64,000 nt of DNA from CAHJWO01 sp964245885 (GCA_964245885.1 CAXTOX010000003.1:14372-78371), one strand, 5' to 3'. Numbered from the stretch's first letter, positions 52,921-61,785 are shown. Numbers and translations: made by a program. The notes: generated by a model not told the origin, from the letters alone.

Positions 52921-54426
52921 ATGCTTTCTGCTTTTGCCAACACGCTGAAGGTTCCCGAACTCCGGGCGAGAATCCTTTTTACCCTCGTCGTTATCATCGT
53001 CGTGCGCGTCGGTGCACAGATCACGACGCCCGGCGTCAATGCGCTGGTTCTGCACGAATGGTTCCGCAACCAGGTGGACAATCAGCAGAGCGGCTCGGTG
53101 GTGGCGCTGTTCAACATCTTCAGCGGTGGCGCGCTGGAAAACTGCGCGATCTTCTCGCTGGGCATCATGCCGTACATCAGCGCGTCGATCATGATGCAGC
53201 TCCTCGGAGCGGTCATTCCGACGTTGTCAAAGCTCCAGCGTGAAGACGGCGGACGGCAGAAAATCTCGCAGTACACGCGCTACGCAACGGTTGTGCTCTG
53301 CGTGGTCCAGGGCTACCTGCTGGCGAAGTCCTTCGAGAATCCGGCGGGCAGCCTGAACTTCCTGCCCGGCATCAACATGACAATGTCGCGCTTGGGGATG
53401 GATCTCGTCAGCAACCCGGGCTTCGGATTCGAGGTGATCACTGTTATCAGCATGCTGGCGGGCACGATGCTGCTCATGTGGCTGGGTGATCAGATCACCG
53501 AGCGTGGCATCGGCAACGGCATTTCGCTGATCATCACCATCGGCATCGTCGCGCGCCTGCCCGCCGCGTTGATCCAGGCTTGGCACACGTTCGTGCCGTC
53601 GGGTGACGCAAAGGGGGCCAACCCGCTGATCCTCGTGGTCATGGTGGCGTTCTTCGTCATCGTGGTGGCGTCGATCATCGCCATCACGCAAGCGCAACGC
53701 AAAATCAGCGTGCAGTACGCCCGCCGCATCGTCGGCCGCAAGGAATACCGCGGCGGTACGCAGACGCTGCCGCTCAAGCTCAATTATGCGGGCGTCATGC
53801 CGATCATCTTCGGCTCCTCGCTGATCCTCTTCCCGTCGACCATTATCAACATGGTCTTTCGCAATTCACCAACCGCGCAGAGTCTCGCCAACAATCTGAC
53901 AAACGGCTGGATGCATTACACGCTTTACGCGTTGCTGATCTTCTTTTTCAGCTACTTCTGGGTGGCGATGATGTTCCAGCCGAACCAGATTGCGGACGAC
54001 CTCAAGAAGAACGGCGGCTATGTCCCCGGGGTACGTCCGGGCAAGCCGACGGCGGAGTTCCTGGATTACACGATGTCGCGGCTGACGTTCGCCGGGGCGA
54101 TCTTCCTGATCGTCATTGCGATCCTGCCGCAGATCTTCTCGCGCATGCTCAACGTGCCGTACATCACCGCGCAGTTCTTCGGCGGCACGAGCCTGCTCAT
54201 CATCGTCGGTGTGATCCTCGACACGATGCGCCAGATCGAGACGCACTTGCTCCAGCAACATTACGACGGTTTCCTGCGCAAGGGCCGGATCAAGGGGGGC
54301 AGCGGGTTCGGCGCGGCGCGCAACATCAACCAGGGCGAACCGGCCCGGCAGACCACGCTCGTGATGCTCTGCGTCGGTGCGGCCCTGTTGCTGATCTGCG
54401 GCTTGGCCATCGCTTTGAACAAGTAG
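52921..54426 (+). CDS. secY: protein translocase subunit SecY
   Basis: 501 aa, ten membrane helices; slightly longer than E. coli SecY (443). Motifs: ALFNIFSGGALENCAIFSLGIMPYISASIMMQLL, GNGISLIITIGI, the cytoplasmic loop with RRIVGRKEYRGGTQTLPLKLNYAGVMPIIFGSSL, and QQHYDGFLRKGRIKGG near the end. Forms the SecYEG channel in the inner membrane. An 84-residue region between helices TM3 and TM4 includes an extra periplasmic loop (FENPAGSLNFLPGINMTMSRLG). Confidence 0.98.
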   Translation: MLSAFANTLKVPELRARILFTLVVIIVVRVGAQITTPGVNALVLHEWFRNQVDNQQSGSVVALFNIFSGGALENCAIFSLGIMPYISASIMMQLLGAVIPTLSKLQREDGGRQKISQYTRYATVVLCVVQGYLLAKSFENPAGSLNFLPGINMTMSRLGMDLVSNPGFGFEVITVISMLAGTMLLMWLGDQITERGIGNGISLIITIGIVARLPAALIQAWHTFVPSGDAKGANPLILVVMVAFFVIVVASIIAITQAQRKISVQYARRIVGRKEYRGGTQTLPLKLNYAGVMPIIFGSSLILFPSTIINMVFRNSPTAQSLANNLTNGWMHYTLYALLIFFFSYFWVAMMFQPNQIADDLKKNGGYVPGVRPGKPTAEFLDYTMSRLTFAGAIFLIVIAILPQIFSRMLNVPYITAQFFGGTSLLIIVGVILDTMRQIETHLLQQHYDGFLRKGRIKGGSGFGAARNINQGEPARQTTLVMLCVGAALLLICGLAIALNK

Positions 54427-54469
54427 ATCCCGGCTGCGGCCGGCTGCTGCTCCCTTCTTCATCTTGCCC

Positions 54470-55150
54470 GTGAAAGTCGCCGCTCACCGCCTCGTTCTCC
54501 TCGGCCCGCCGGCATCCGGCAAGGGAACGCAGGGGCGGATGATGGAGGAACGGTGGCGGGTCCCGGTGGTTTCCGTCGGCGACGTGTTGCGCAAGGAAAT
54601 TGCCAGCGGCAGCGCCATCGGGCGCGAGGCGGCCAGCCACATGGATTTCGGCCGACTGGTGCCGGACCGCGTGGCGGTGTCAGCCGTCGAAGCGTGGCTC
54701 GGTGGTGGAACGGGGGAATCGTTCGTTTTCGACGGCTTCCCACGCACGGTCGGGCAAGCCCGGGCTTTGGACGAGGTGCTGTTGCGTCACGGAGCTTCTT
54801 TGACGGCGGCTCTGTGGCTGGAACTGGACGAGGAAGCCATCGCGCACCGTGTCAGCCGGCGAGTGACTTGCGCGGACTGCGGGCGCAGCTTCCAGGTGGG
54901 CTGGCATGTGGGCGGGCACACGGATGCCTGCCCGGCGTGCTGCGGCAAGCTGACGGTGCGCAAGGACGATGATCCCGCCACCCTGCTCAGTCGGATGGAG
55001 CAGTACCGCGAGCACACCGCGCCGGTGAAGGACTTCTACGCGGCGAACGGACTCCTGCGCATCATCGATGCGGGGCACAAGCCGGAAGAAGTTTTCGCCG
55101 AGATCGAACGGGCAACGACCGTGCCGCAGGAGGTGGCAGCGTCGGCATGA
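54470..55150 (+). CDS. adk: adenylate kinase
   Basis: 226 aa from GTG 54470 (TTG 54464 also possible). P-loop GPPASGKGTQ, FVFDGFPRTVGQA, and a zinc-type LID: VTCADCGRSF … CPACCGKLTVRKDD, with Cys-x2-Cys pairs as in Gram-positive and some other Adk proteins. Interconverts ATP, ADP and AMP. Overlaps map by 4 bp (ATGA). Gene order secY-adk-map-infA is conserved in many bacteria. Confidence 0.95.
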   Translation: MKVAAHRLVLLGPPASGKGTQGRMMEERWRVPVVSVGDVLRKEIASGSAIGREAASHMDFGRLVPDRVAVSAVEAWLGGGTGESFVFDGFPRTVGQARALDEVLLRHGASLTAALWLELDEEAIAHRVSRRVTCADCGRSFQVGWHVGGHTDACPACCGKLTVRKDDDPATLLSRMEQYREHTAPVKDFYAANGLLRIIDAGHKPEEVFAEIERATTVPQEVAASA

Positions 55151-55914
55151 GCCGCATTTACATCAAAAGCCCACGCGAGATCGAGAAGATGCGTCGCGCT
55201 GGCCAAGCGGCCAGTGAGATCCTGGAGAAGGTCGGCGACTTCATCCGGCCCGGCGTGCTGACGCGTGACGTGGACCGCTACGCGGCGGAACTCATCGCCG
55301 AAGCAGGCTGCAAAAGCGCGTTCCTGGGCTACCGCAAGTTTCCAGGCAACATCTGCATCTCGGTCAACGAGGAGGTGGTCCATGGCATCGGGGGCGCGCG
55401 CACGATCCAGTACGGCGACATCGTTAAACTGGACATCGGCGTGTTCAAGGACGGCTGGGTGGGCGACACCGCCAAAACCGTGTCCGTGGGGATCATCGCC
55501 CCGGAGACCGCGCGCCTGCTGGAGGTCACCCAGCGGGCGCTGGCGCTGGCCATTCCCTACGCGCGTCAGGGCAACCGGCTGCACGAGGTGTCGTGTACCA
55601 TCGAGAACTACGTCGTGAAGAACGGGTTCTCCGTCGTGCGTGAGTTCGTCGGACATGGCGTCGGACGCGAATTGCACGAGGAGCCGCAGGTGCCCAATTA
55701 CAAGTCCGGCGACAACCCGAAGCTGAAGGCCGGCATGACCCTGGCCATCGAGCCGATGGTCAACCGGGGCCGGGCGGACGTGAAAGTGCTGGGCGACAAC
55801 TGGACGGTGGTGACGGCGGACGGTCACCCGAGTGCACATTTCGAGCACACGGTGCTCATCACGGTAGGGGAACCCGAGATACTGACATGGCGAGAAGAGA
55901 TGTTATCGAGGTAG
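55147..55914 (+). CDS. map: type I methionine aminopeptidase
   Basis: 255 aa. Metal ligands lie in KLDIGVFKDGWVGDTAKTV (two Asp), EFVGHGVGRELHEEPQVPNY (His), MTLAIEPMVN (Glu) and the C-terminal HFEHTVLIT region (Glu). Removes initiator Met from nascent proteins. Translationally coupled to adk. Its 3' end overlaps infA by 28 bp. Confidence 0.96.
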   Translation: MSRIYIKSPREIEKMRRAGQAASEILEKVGDFIRPGVLTRDVDRYAAELIAEAGCKSAFLGYRKFPGNICISVNEEVVHGIGGARTIQYGDIVKLDIGVFKDGWVGDTAKTVSVGIIAPETARLLEVTQRALALAIPYARQGNRLHEVSCTIENYVVKNGFSVVREFVGHGVGRELHEEPQVPNYKSGDNPKLKAGMTLAIEPMVNRGRADVKVLGDNWTVVTADGHPSAHFEHTVLITVGEPEILTWREEMLSR

Positions 55915-56105
55915 AGGCCAAGGTGATCGAATTGCTGCCCAACACGATGTTCCGCGTCGAGCTTCCCAACGGCAAACGCATCCTCGCCCACGTGTCCGGG
56001 AAAATACGTTTGCACTTCATTCGCATCTTGCCAGGCGACAAAGTTATGTTAGAGATAAATCCCTACGATTTGACCAAGGGGCGGATCACGTTCCGCCACC
56101 GTTGA
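55887..56105 (+). CDS. infA: translation initiation factor IF-1
   Basis: 72 aa OB fold. VIEVEAKVIELLPNTMFRVELPNGKRILAHVSGKIRLHFIRILPGDKVMLEINPYDLTKGRITFRHR covers the whole family. Starts inside the end of map. Prevents tRNA binding in the A site during initiation. Confidence 0.97.
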   Translation: MARRDVIEVEAKVIELLPNTMFRVELPNGKRILAHVSGKIRLHFIRILPGDKVMLEINPYDLTKGRITFRHR

Positions 56106-56174
56106 GTTCGTTCGGACCCAACGTATCGGCAAAAAGCCGTTTACCATCCAGCTTCATCGTCGTCACCCGTTTTT

Positions 56175-56288
56175 ATGAAAGTTAGAGCCTCCGTCAAACG
56201 GCAGTGTGAACACTGCAAAATCGTCAAAAGAAAGAACGTCGTGCGCGTGATTTGCACGAACGCCCGCCACAAGCAGCGCCAGGGCTGA
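56175..56288 (+). CDS. rpmJ: 50S ribosomal protein L36
   Basis: 37 aa, translated directly: MKVRASVKRQCEHCKIVKRK then NVVRVICTNARHKQRQG. Zinc-finger form with CxxC … C … H. ATG 56175 lies in the expected place between infA and rpsM. Confidence 0.95.
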   Translation: MKVRASVKRQCEHCKIVKRKNVVRVICTNARHKQRQG

Positions 56289-56324
56289 AATTGCCCGGTT
56301 CAAACACCCGCTCATTTTTATTTT

Positions 56325-56711
56325 ATGCCCCGGTTACTTGGAGTCGACATCCCCAACGAGAAGCGCATCGAAGTCTCTCTGACCTACGTCTACGGCGTGG
56401 GTCCGAAGACCGCCAAGCGCATGCTGGAACAGGCCAACATTGACCCGAACGTTCGGGCCAAGGACCTGACCCCTGTGCAGATCAACGAGATCATCCAGGC
56501 GATCACCTCGAACAAGATCGCCATCGAGGGCGATCTCCGCCGCGAGTTGCAGGGCAACTTGAAGCGTCTTCAAGCGATCAACTGCTACCGGGGCATCCGC
56601 CACCGCCGCGGCCTGCCGGTGCGGGGGCAGCGTACCTCCACCAACGCCCGGACCCGCAAGGGGCCGCGCAAGACCGTCGGCGTGCAGCGCGCCAAGGACG
56701 CCAAGAAATAA
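56325..56711 (+). CDS. rpsM: 30S ribosomal protein S13
   Basis: 128 aa. RLLGVDIPNEKRIEVSLTYVYGVGPKTAKRMLEQANIDPN and CYRGIRHRRGLPVRGQRTSTNARTRKGPRKTV are S13. Standard length. Confidence 0.98.
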   Translation: MPRLLGVDIPNEKRIEVSLTYVYGVGPKTAKRMLEQANIDPNVRAKDLTPVQINEIIQAITSNKIAIEGDLRRELQGNLKRLQAINCYRGIRHRRGLPVRGQRTSTNARTRKGPRKTVGVQRAKDAKK

Positions 56712-56738
56712 TCAACCTGAGCTAGAACGTAGAAGAGT

Positions 56739-57365
56739 ATGGCCGACGAAACCCAAGATCCGCAGTCCGCCGCGCCGAGCGCCGCCGACGTGCCCAACAC
56801 CGCTGCCGCCGCCACGGCCGGCGATGCTACCGCCCCCGCCGTGGCTGCTGCCGCTGCGGTCATCCCCGCCGCTCCGAAAGCCCCACGCGCTCCTAAAGGT
56901 GCCGCCAAGAAGGACGGGGCCGCCCCCGCCGCCGAGGCCGCAAAGCCGGCGGAAAACCTCTCGCTCGATCCCAACGAGGTCGAGAAGCCCAAGATCGTCC
57001 GGGCCAAGGGTGCCAAGAATATTATCGTCGGCATCGCGCACATCTTCTCGACGTTCAACAACACGTCGGTGACGATCACCGACCTCAACGGCAACGTCAT
57101 CGGCTGGTCGTCGGCTGGCAAGGTAGGCTTCAAAGGTTCGCGCAAGAGCACGGCCTACGCCGCGCAGATGGCCGCGCAGGACGCCAGCCGCCAGGCGATG
57201 GGCCACGGGCTCAAGGAAGTGGAAGTCCGCGTCAAGGGACCGGGCGCGGGCCGCGAGTCGGCTGTGCGTGCGCTCCAGGCCATCGGCCTCGAAGTGACGG
57301 TCATCCGCGACGTGACCCCTGTGCCGCACAACGGCTGCCGCCCGCCCAAGCAACGCCGCGTCTGA
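56739..57365 (+). CDS. rpsK: 30S ribosomal protein S11 with long N-terminal extension
   Basis: 208 aa. Residues 85-208 are S11: ARGAKNII-like AKGAKNIIVGIAHIFSTFNNTSVTITDLNGNVIGWSSAGKVGFKGSRKSTAYAAQ and DVTPVPHNGCRPPKQRRV. The first 80 residues are Ala/Pro/Lys-rich and low in complexity, against a usual total of about 129 aa. Confidence 0.96.
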   Translation: MADETQDPQSAAPSAADVPNTAAAATAGDATAPAVAAAAAVIPAAPKAPRAPKGAAKKDGAAPAAEAAKPAENLSLDPNEVEKPKIVRAKGAKNIIVGIAHIFSTFNNTSVTITDLNGNVIGWSSAGKVGFKGSRKSTAYAAQMAAQDASRQAMGHGLKEVEVRVKGPGAGRESAVRALQAIGLEVTVIRDVTPVPHNGCRPPKQRRV

Positions 57366-57402
57366 CGACTGGGTGTCGATTTAACGTTCAAGATTTGATT
57401 TT

Positions 57403-58014
57403 ATGGCAAGGTTCACTGGTCCCAAAACGAAAGTTTCCCGCCGTTACGGAGTGCCGATCTTCGGCCCGTCGAAGGCGTTGGAGCGCAAGAATTATCCGCC
57501 TGGCATCCACGGGCCGAAGGGTTCGCGCCGCAAGCAGTCGGAGTTCGCCATCGCCCTTGGCGAAAAGCAGAAGCTGCGTTACATGTACGGTCTGATGGAA
57601 CGTCAGTTCCGCCGGTACTTCGAGGTGGCGCTCCGCCGCCGAGGTATCACGGGCGAGACGCTGCTCCAGCTCCTCGAAACCCGCCTTGATAACGTGGTCT
57701 TCCGTCTTGGCTTCGCGAACACCCGCCGTGGTGCGCGCCAGTTGGTCGGCCACGGGCACGTGGCGGTCAACGGCACGAAGGTGGACATTTCCTCCTTCAA
57801 CGTGAAGGCCGGTGACACCGTGACGGTGCGCGAGAAGCCGAAGTCGAAGCAATTGGCAACGCGCAACCTCGAATTGACCCAGATCGTGCCAGTGCCCGAC
57901 TGGCTGACGATCAACCGCGAAGCGATGAGCGGCACGGTGGCGCGGATTCCATCGCGCGAGGAGATCGCGCCGATCGTGAACGAGCAGTTGATCGTCGAGT
58001 TGTACTCGCGCTGA
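57403..58014 (+). CDS. rpsD: 30S ribosomal protein S4
   Basis: 203 aa. MARFTGPKTKVSRRYGVPIFGPSKALERKNYPPGIHGPKG, RLDNVVFRLGFANTRRGARQLVGHGHVAVNGTKVDISSFNVK (S4 domain). Last gene of the cluster: rpoA and rplQ, which usually follow, are not here. A strong terminator lies 30 bp downstream. Confidence 0.98.
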   Translation: MARFTGPKTKVSRRYGVPIFGPSKALERKNYPPGIHGPKGSRRKQSEFAIALGEKQKLRYMYGLMERQFRRYFEVALRRRGITGETLLQLLETRLDNVVFRLGFANTRRGARQLVGHGHVAVNGTKVDISSFNVKAGDTVTVREKPKSKQLATRNLELTQIVPVPDWLTINREAMSGTVARIPSREEIAPIVNEQLIVELYSR

Positions 58015-58043
58015 TCGTTCGGCAGAACAGATTCCCAGCAGAG

Positions 58044-58070
58044 AGGACGGGCCGTGAGGCCCGTCCTTTT
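58044..58070 (+). terminator. Rho-independent terminator of the ribosomal cluster
   Basis: AGGACGGGCC-GTGA-GGCCCGTCCT with TTTT directly after and TTTT again from 58073. Thirty bases after rpsD. On the other strand it could also terminate the DUF2335 gene. Confidence 0.88.
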
Positions 58071-58114
58071 CGTTTTACTCCGGATTCAGCAGGATGACGA
58101 TTAGAAGGTAGAGA

Positions 58115-58705
58115 TCACGACCCAGATGGTCGTTCTTTGTCATGTGCCTGCGGCTCTGTCTCCAACCTAGTGGGCACAGAGGACACCGGCCTCTTGAGGA
58201 AAGCAGAGATGATGGCGACCAAACCTCCACCCCCAATGATGCAGGCGGTAGTTTGCGCACCATTTATTGCGAGGTACGTCGCGCATGTCAGAGCGAATAC
58301 CCCGAACACAAACGCAAAACACTGCCCAAAAAAGCCCTCCAGGTATCCGCGACGCATATCCTCGGTATTTGCGTTTGCCTCTTCAAGTGCTATTTGGACC
58401 GCAGCCGCTGACTCATTCTTTTCGATGATCTGCCTGTGATCCGCCTCTACCTTAGCTAGTTCGATGATCTCCCTCGCCAGCCCAGGTTCGATCTCGTTGT
58501 AGGCCCTCAACATCTCTGGAGGGGGCAACGGTCCAGAGAAAGTCGTTTGGATGGAGGTGATATGTGCCTCCCGCCTTTGTATCCGTCGCTCCTGGGTCGG
58601 CTCGGATGCTGGTGTCGACGCAGGCTTTACTTCGTCCAGTTCACGCCCATCACCGGTCTCCGGCAGTGGCTCTTCATCGGGCAGTGGAGGATTGCCTATT
58701 GGCAT
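58115..58705 (-). CDS. DUF2335 membrane protein
   Basis: 196 aa. Residues 60-100 (SGPLPPPEMLRAYNEIEPGLAREIIELAKVEADHRQIIEKN) are the DUF2335 signature. Two membrane helices follow (FFGQCFAFVFGVFALTCATYLAI, ACIIGGGGLVAIISAFL). The N-terminus is Pro/Glu-rich. Function unknown; DUF2335 genes are sporadic and often lie in accessory regions. ATG 58705 overlaps the small upstream gene by 32 bp. Confidence 0.8.
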   Translation of the reverse strand: MPIGNPPLPDEEPLPETGDGRELDEVKPASTPASEPTQERRIQRREAHITSIQTTFSGPLPPPEMLRAYNEIEPGLAREIIELAKVEADHRQIIEKNESAAAVQIALEEANANTEDMRRGYLEGFFGQCFAFVFGVFALTCATYLAINGAQTTACIIGGGGLVAIISAFLKRPVSSVPTRLETEPQAHDKERPSGS

Positions 58706-58970
58706 GATCAAGTTTGGCGGCTGGAAGTCTCCGCGTTGCCCGAATTACATCTCCTGTAACTTTGGCCCAATCGGCTTGATAAGCTCTGACCGTTTCGGCG
58801 AACAGGTCCCGTTTGGCATCAAGTTGATGCTTGCGTCCGTTGATGAACACGGTTCTTGTGAACACCATTTTACCCTCACCACGATGGGATTGGGTCCGTG
58901 GCTGTAAATCAATGATTGAGCCAGCCCCGCGCAAAAAATTTTTCCATTTGGCACCTAGCGTATTTGCCAT
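58674..58970 (-). CDS. small hypothetical protein upstream of DUF2335
   Basis: 98 aa, no family named. GSIIDLQPRT near the N-terminus and VRAYQADWAKVTGDVIRATRR near the C-terminus resemble small proteins I recall beside DUF2335 genes (a ‘DW..VG.D…A’ pattern), but this is not verified. No membrane segment. The 32-bp overlap with the DUF2335 start suggests co-translation. Confidence 0.55.
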   Translation of the reverse strand: MANTLGAKWKNFLRGAGSIIDLQPRTQSHRGEGKMVFTRTVFINGRKHQLDAKRDLFAETVRAYQADWAKVTGDVIRATRRLPAAKLDHANRQSSTAR

Positions 58971-59028
58971 GTCGAAACGTTACGATACGCGGCCCGAGGT
59001 TGCAACAATGCTAAGTTCGGCTGGGTCG

Positions 59029-59661
59029 TTACGTGGTAGCTTGATCCAGCAGCCGATCCAGATTGTCCACGCAGAACTGCGACCACGTCTCCAACTGCTC
59101 CCGGCGGGCGCGCAATTCGTCGGGCGTCAGGAAGGCTAGTTGCGTGATCTGAGCCTCGCGCTTGGACACTTGGTCACCGTCGAGTTCAAAGACGTGTACG
59201 ATCCCCAGGTGCACCTGACCGACCTCGGTGGAATCGTCGTTGAGCAGGGCGCGGATGTGATTCTGGTAGCCGCTCTGGACGATAAGTTCTTCGTCCACCT
59301 CGCGCTTCACCCCCGCCAGGTACGAACGCTGGTCAAAGGAAAATAAGTTCTCGTCGGCGTCGTTGAGGTGGCCGCCGATGCCGATGGAACCCTTGGCGGT
59401 CAGCCGTTTCTCACCGCCTTTTTTGCCCCGGACGTAGTGCAGCACGCGGCCCTCGTGCGCGAGGATCACGTAGGGGATAATCTGCTTGAGGCCGGGGTCG
59501 AGTTCCGCCTTGGAACGCGGCACGAAGAAGTTATTTTCCCGTGCCAAGATCGGCGGCAGGTAATGAGGAACGTCGAAGTTGAGCCCCTGGAAATCGCCGA
59601 GCTTGTCGAACAGGCTGCGCCGGATCGCCAACACCATTTCCTCGCGCCGTTCGGTCGTCAT
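59029..59661 (-). CDS. NUDIX-like hydrolase
   Basis: 210 aa from ATG 59661. A NUDIX-type box is present as GSIGIGGHLN … YLAGVKREVDEELIV, with an insertion between the Gly-rich loop and the RExxEE helix. VILAHEGRVLHYVRGKKGGEKRL is the preceding strand pair. Family members hydrolyse nucleoside diphosphate derivatives or act as phosphoesterases; substrate not deducible. An upstream ATG adds nine residues and is less likely. Confidence 0.72.
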   Translation of the reverse strand: MTTERREEMVLAIRRSLFDKLGDFQGLNFDVPHYLPPILARENNFFVPRSKAELDPGLKQIIPYVILAHEGRVLHYVRGKKGGEKRLTAKGSIGIGGHLNDADENLFSFDQRSYLAGVKREVDEELIVQSGYQNHIRALLNDDSTEVGQVHLGIVHVFELDGDQVSKREAQITQLAFLTPDELRARREQLETWSQFCVDNLDRLLDQATT

Positions 59662-59718
59662 CGGCGGCGAGCATAGGCGGACGCACACTAAGCGTCGAGA
59701 TTCTTCTGTTCGCGCTAG

Positions 59719-60426
59719 TCAGGCGTCGAGGTAACGCTCCAGCTTCCCGCGCAGCAAGGTGCGAGCGCGAAAGAGCAGGCTTTTCACCCCCGGAACGGTC
59801 TGGTTGAGCGCCGCGGCAATTTCCTCGTAGGACAAATCTTCGTACCGGCGCAGCACCAGGGCGAGACGCTGCGCTTCGGGCAACTGGTTGATGGCGGCCG
59901 AGATCGCCGTTTGCAGTTCCGCTTCCAACAGCGAGGCGTCCGGCGCGGCTGCCTGGGGATCTTCGAGGTGCCCGAAAGCATCGCCGTGCACGCCGCTGGC
60001 AACCGTTTCAGCGTCGAGGCTGGTGACGGGGCGGTGCTTGCGGCGGCGCAGTTCGTTGAAAACGAGGTTGCGCGTGATGGTGTAGAGCCAGGTGGTGAAC
60101 TTCGCCGTGGGTTCGTAGCGGGCGGCGGACTTCCACACGCGCAGGAACACCTGCTGGCCCACGTCCTCGGCGTCGGCGGCATCGGGGCCGAGCATCCGCG
60201 CCACCGTGCCGACGACTCGCTGCTGGTGGCACTCGACCAACTCTTCAAACGCGCCCCGGTCGCCGTTGCGCACGCGCATCATCCAGATGATGTCCTGTTC
60301 GTCGGCGGTCAGCGTGGGGCTGGTGACCGTGGCCGGGACGTGGGGTTGAGGATGGGACTGGGAGCGACCGGAATCCATGAAGGGGATGAACGCGGCCAAA
60401 CGCGCGGTAACCGTGGACATGCTCAT
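59719..60426 (-). CDS. RNA polymerase sigma factor, ECF (sigma-70 family)
   Basis: 235 aa with about 50 disordered N-terminal residues. Sigma region 2 is DRGAFEELVECHQQRVVGTVARMLG…AEDVGQQVFLRVWKSA…FTTWLYTITRNLVFNELRRRK; region 4 is INQLPEAQRLALVLRRYEDLSYEEIAAALNQTVPGVKSLLFRARTLLRGKL. No anti-sigma factor lies next to it in the window. Start uncertain: ATG 60426, 60420 or 60378. Divergent from mqnE. Confidence 0.9.
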   Translation of the reverse strand: MSMSTVTARLAAFIPFMDSGRSQSHPQPHVPATVTSPTLTADEQDIIWMMRVRNGDRGAFEELVECHQQRVVGTVARMLGPDAADAEDVGQQVFLRVWKSAARYEPTAKFTTWLYTITRNLVFNELRRRKHRPVTSLDAETVASGVHGDAFGHLEDPQAAAPDASLLEAELQTAISAAINQLPEAQRLALVLRRYEDLSYEEIAAALNQTVPGVKSLLFRARTLLRGKLERYLDA

Positions 60427-60612
60427 TTCAACGGGTTGGCGCGGGGAAAGTTGCGGCCAAAAATGGAACGGTTCGGCTTTCCTCGCCGGACGTGGCGGGG
60501 AGCAGTGGTTCGACGGCCGAAAGCGGGCCGCCCGCCGCCCCCGCGACCCGCTTGCAAAACGTGGCTGGTGGTGCGAAACTGTGCTTGTGAAAAATTTCAC
60601 AAGGAGGCCGGT

Positions 60613-61785
60613 ATGATCGCCGCCTTGCTCCCGCGCTTACTCCGGCCGGTTTTCGACAAGGTCCAAGCCGGCGAACGGATTTCGGACGACGACGCACTCG
60701 CCCTCTACGCGAGCCACGATCTCAACGCCCTCGGCGCGATGGCTGACATCGTGCGCGAACGCAAAAACGGCAATGTCGCCACGTACCTGCTCAACCGGTA
60801 CATCAACTATTCCAACGTTTGCATCTTGAGCTGCCAGTTCTGCGCATTCGCGGCGAAGAAGCGGGACGCGCACGCGTTCGAGAAGGCGATCCCCGAGATC
60901 GTCGAGACGGTGCGCGGCGCGCTGGGGCAGGGGATCACCGAGATCCACATGGTCGGCGGGCTGCACCCATCGCTGAAGGCGGACTGGTATCTGGAGTTGT
61001 TGAGCAGCCTCAAGGCGCTAGATCCGGGGTTGCACCTGAAGTGCTTCACGGCGGTGGAAATCCAACACCTCGCCAACCGGGTTTTCAAGCTGCCGTTGGA
61101 GGAAACCCTCGCCCGCCTGCGCGACGCTGGCCTGGGTTCGCTGACCGGCGGCGGTGCGGAAATCCTGGACGACAGCGTGCGCGACCGCATCTGCCGCGGC
61201 AAGGAAACGTCCGACGAATGGATCGAGACGCATCGCACCTGGCACCGGATGGGCGGGCGGAGCACCTGCACGATGCTCTTCGGCCACGTCGAGACGATGG
61301 CCCAGCGTGTCGGGCACCTGCGGCGGTTACGCGAGTTGCAGGACGAGACGCATGGTTTCACCGGGTTCATCCCCTTTGCGTTCGTGCCCGACGGAGTCAC
61401 GCGGGAACTGCGCGACATTCGCCCGACGACCGGGTTCGATGAACTGAGGAACCTCGCTGTCAGCCGCATTTACCTCGATAACTTCGACCACATCACCGCC
61501 TACTGGGTGGCGATGGGCTTGCCGCTCGCGCAAGTGGCGCTCGGCTATGGGGTGGACGATCTCCACGGCACGATCATGGAGGAAAAGATTTTCCACATGG
61601 CTGGCTCCAAGACGCCGCAAGGTCAGACGGTCGCCGCGTTGGAAAACGCCATCCGCGAGGCCGGACGCGAGCCGATGCAGCGGGACTCGCACTACAACCG
61701 GATCATGTCGACCGCGCCGGATTTGTCGTCGGCGCTGCCGAAACAGGGTGAGGTGACAATCCCGGCGCTTGCGCCGGTCGTTTAA
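60613..61785 (+). CDS. mqnE: aminofutalosine synthase (radical SAM)
   Basis: 390 aa. Radical-SAM cluster Cys70-x3-Cys74-x2-Cys77 in NVCILSCQFCAF. HMVGGLHPSLKADWYLELL, TGGGAEILDD and RSTCTMLFGHVET are MqnE motifs. Adds the adenosyl radical to 3-[(1-carboxyvinyl)oxy]benzoate in the futalosine route to menaquinone. AAGGAGG lies 5 bases before ATG 60613, a strong ribosome-binding site that fixes the start. The stop TAA is shared with element C3. MqnA follows after 144 bp. Confidence 0.95.
   Translation: MIAALLPRLLRPVFDKVQAGERISDDDALALYASHDLNALGAMADIVRERKNGNVATYLLNRYINYSNVCILSCQFCAFAAKKRDAHAFEKAIPEIVETVRGALGQGITEIHMVGGLHPSLKADWYLELLSSLKALDPGLHLKCFTAVEIQHLANRVFKLPLEETLARLRDAGLGSLTGGGAEILDDSVRDRICRGKETSDEWIETHRTWHRMGGRSTCTMLFGHVETMAQRVGHLRRLRELQDETHGFTGFIPFAFVPDGVTRELRDIRPTTGFDELRNLAVSRIYLDNFDHITAYWVAMGLPLAQVALGYGVDDLHGTIMEEKIFHMAGSKTPQGQTVAALENAIREAGREPMQRDSHYNRIMSTAPDLSSALPKQGEVTIPALAPVV

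Noticed and set aside
59911..60612. N-terminal extension of mqnE to a 624-aa protein
   Set aside because: The extension is antisense to the sigma factor gene; a strong AAGGAGG precedes ATG 60613.
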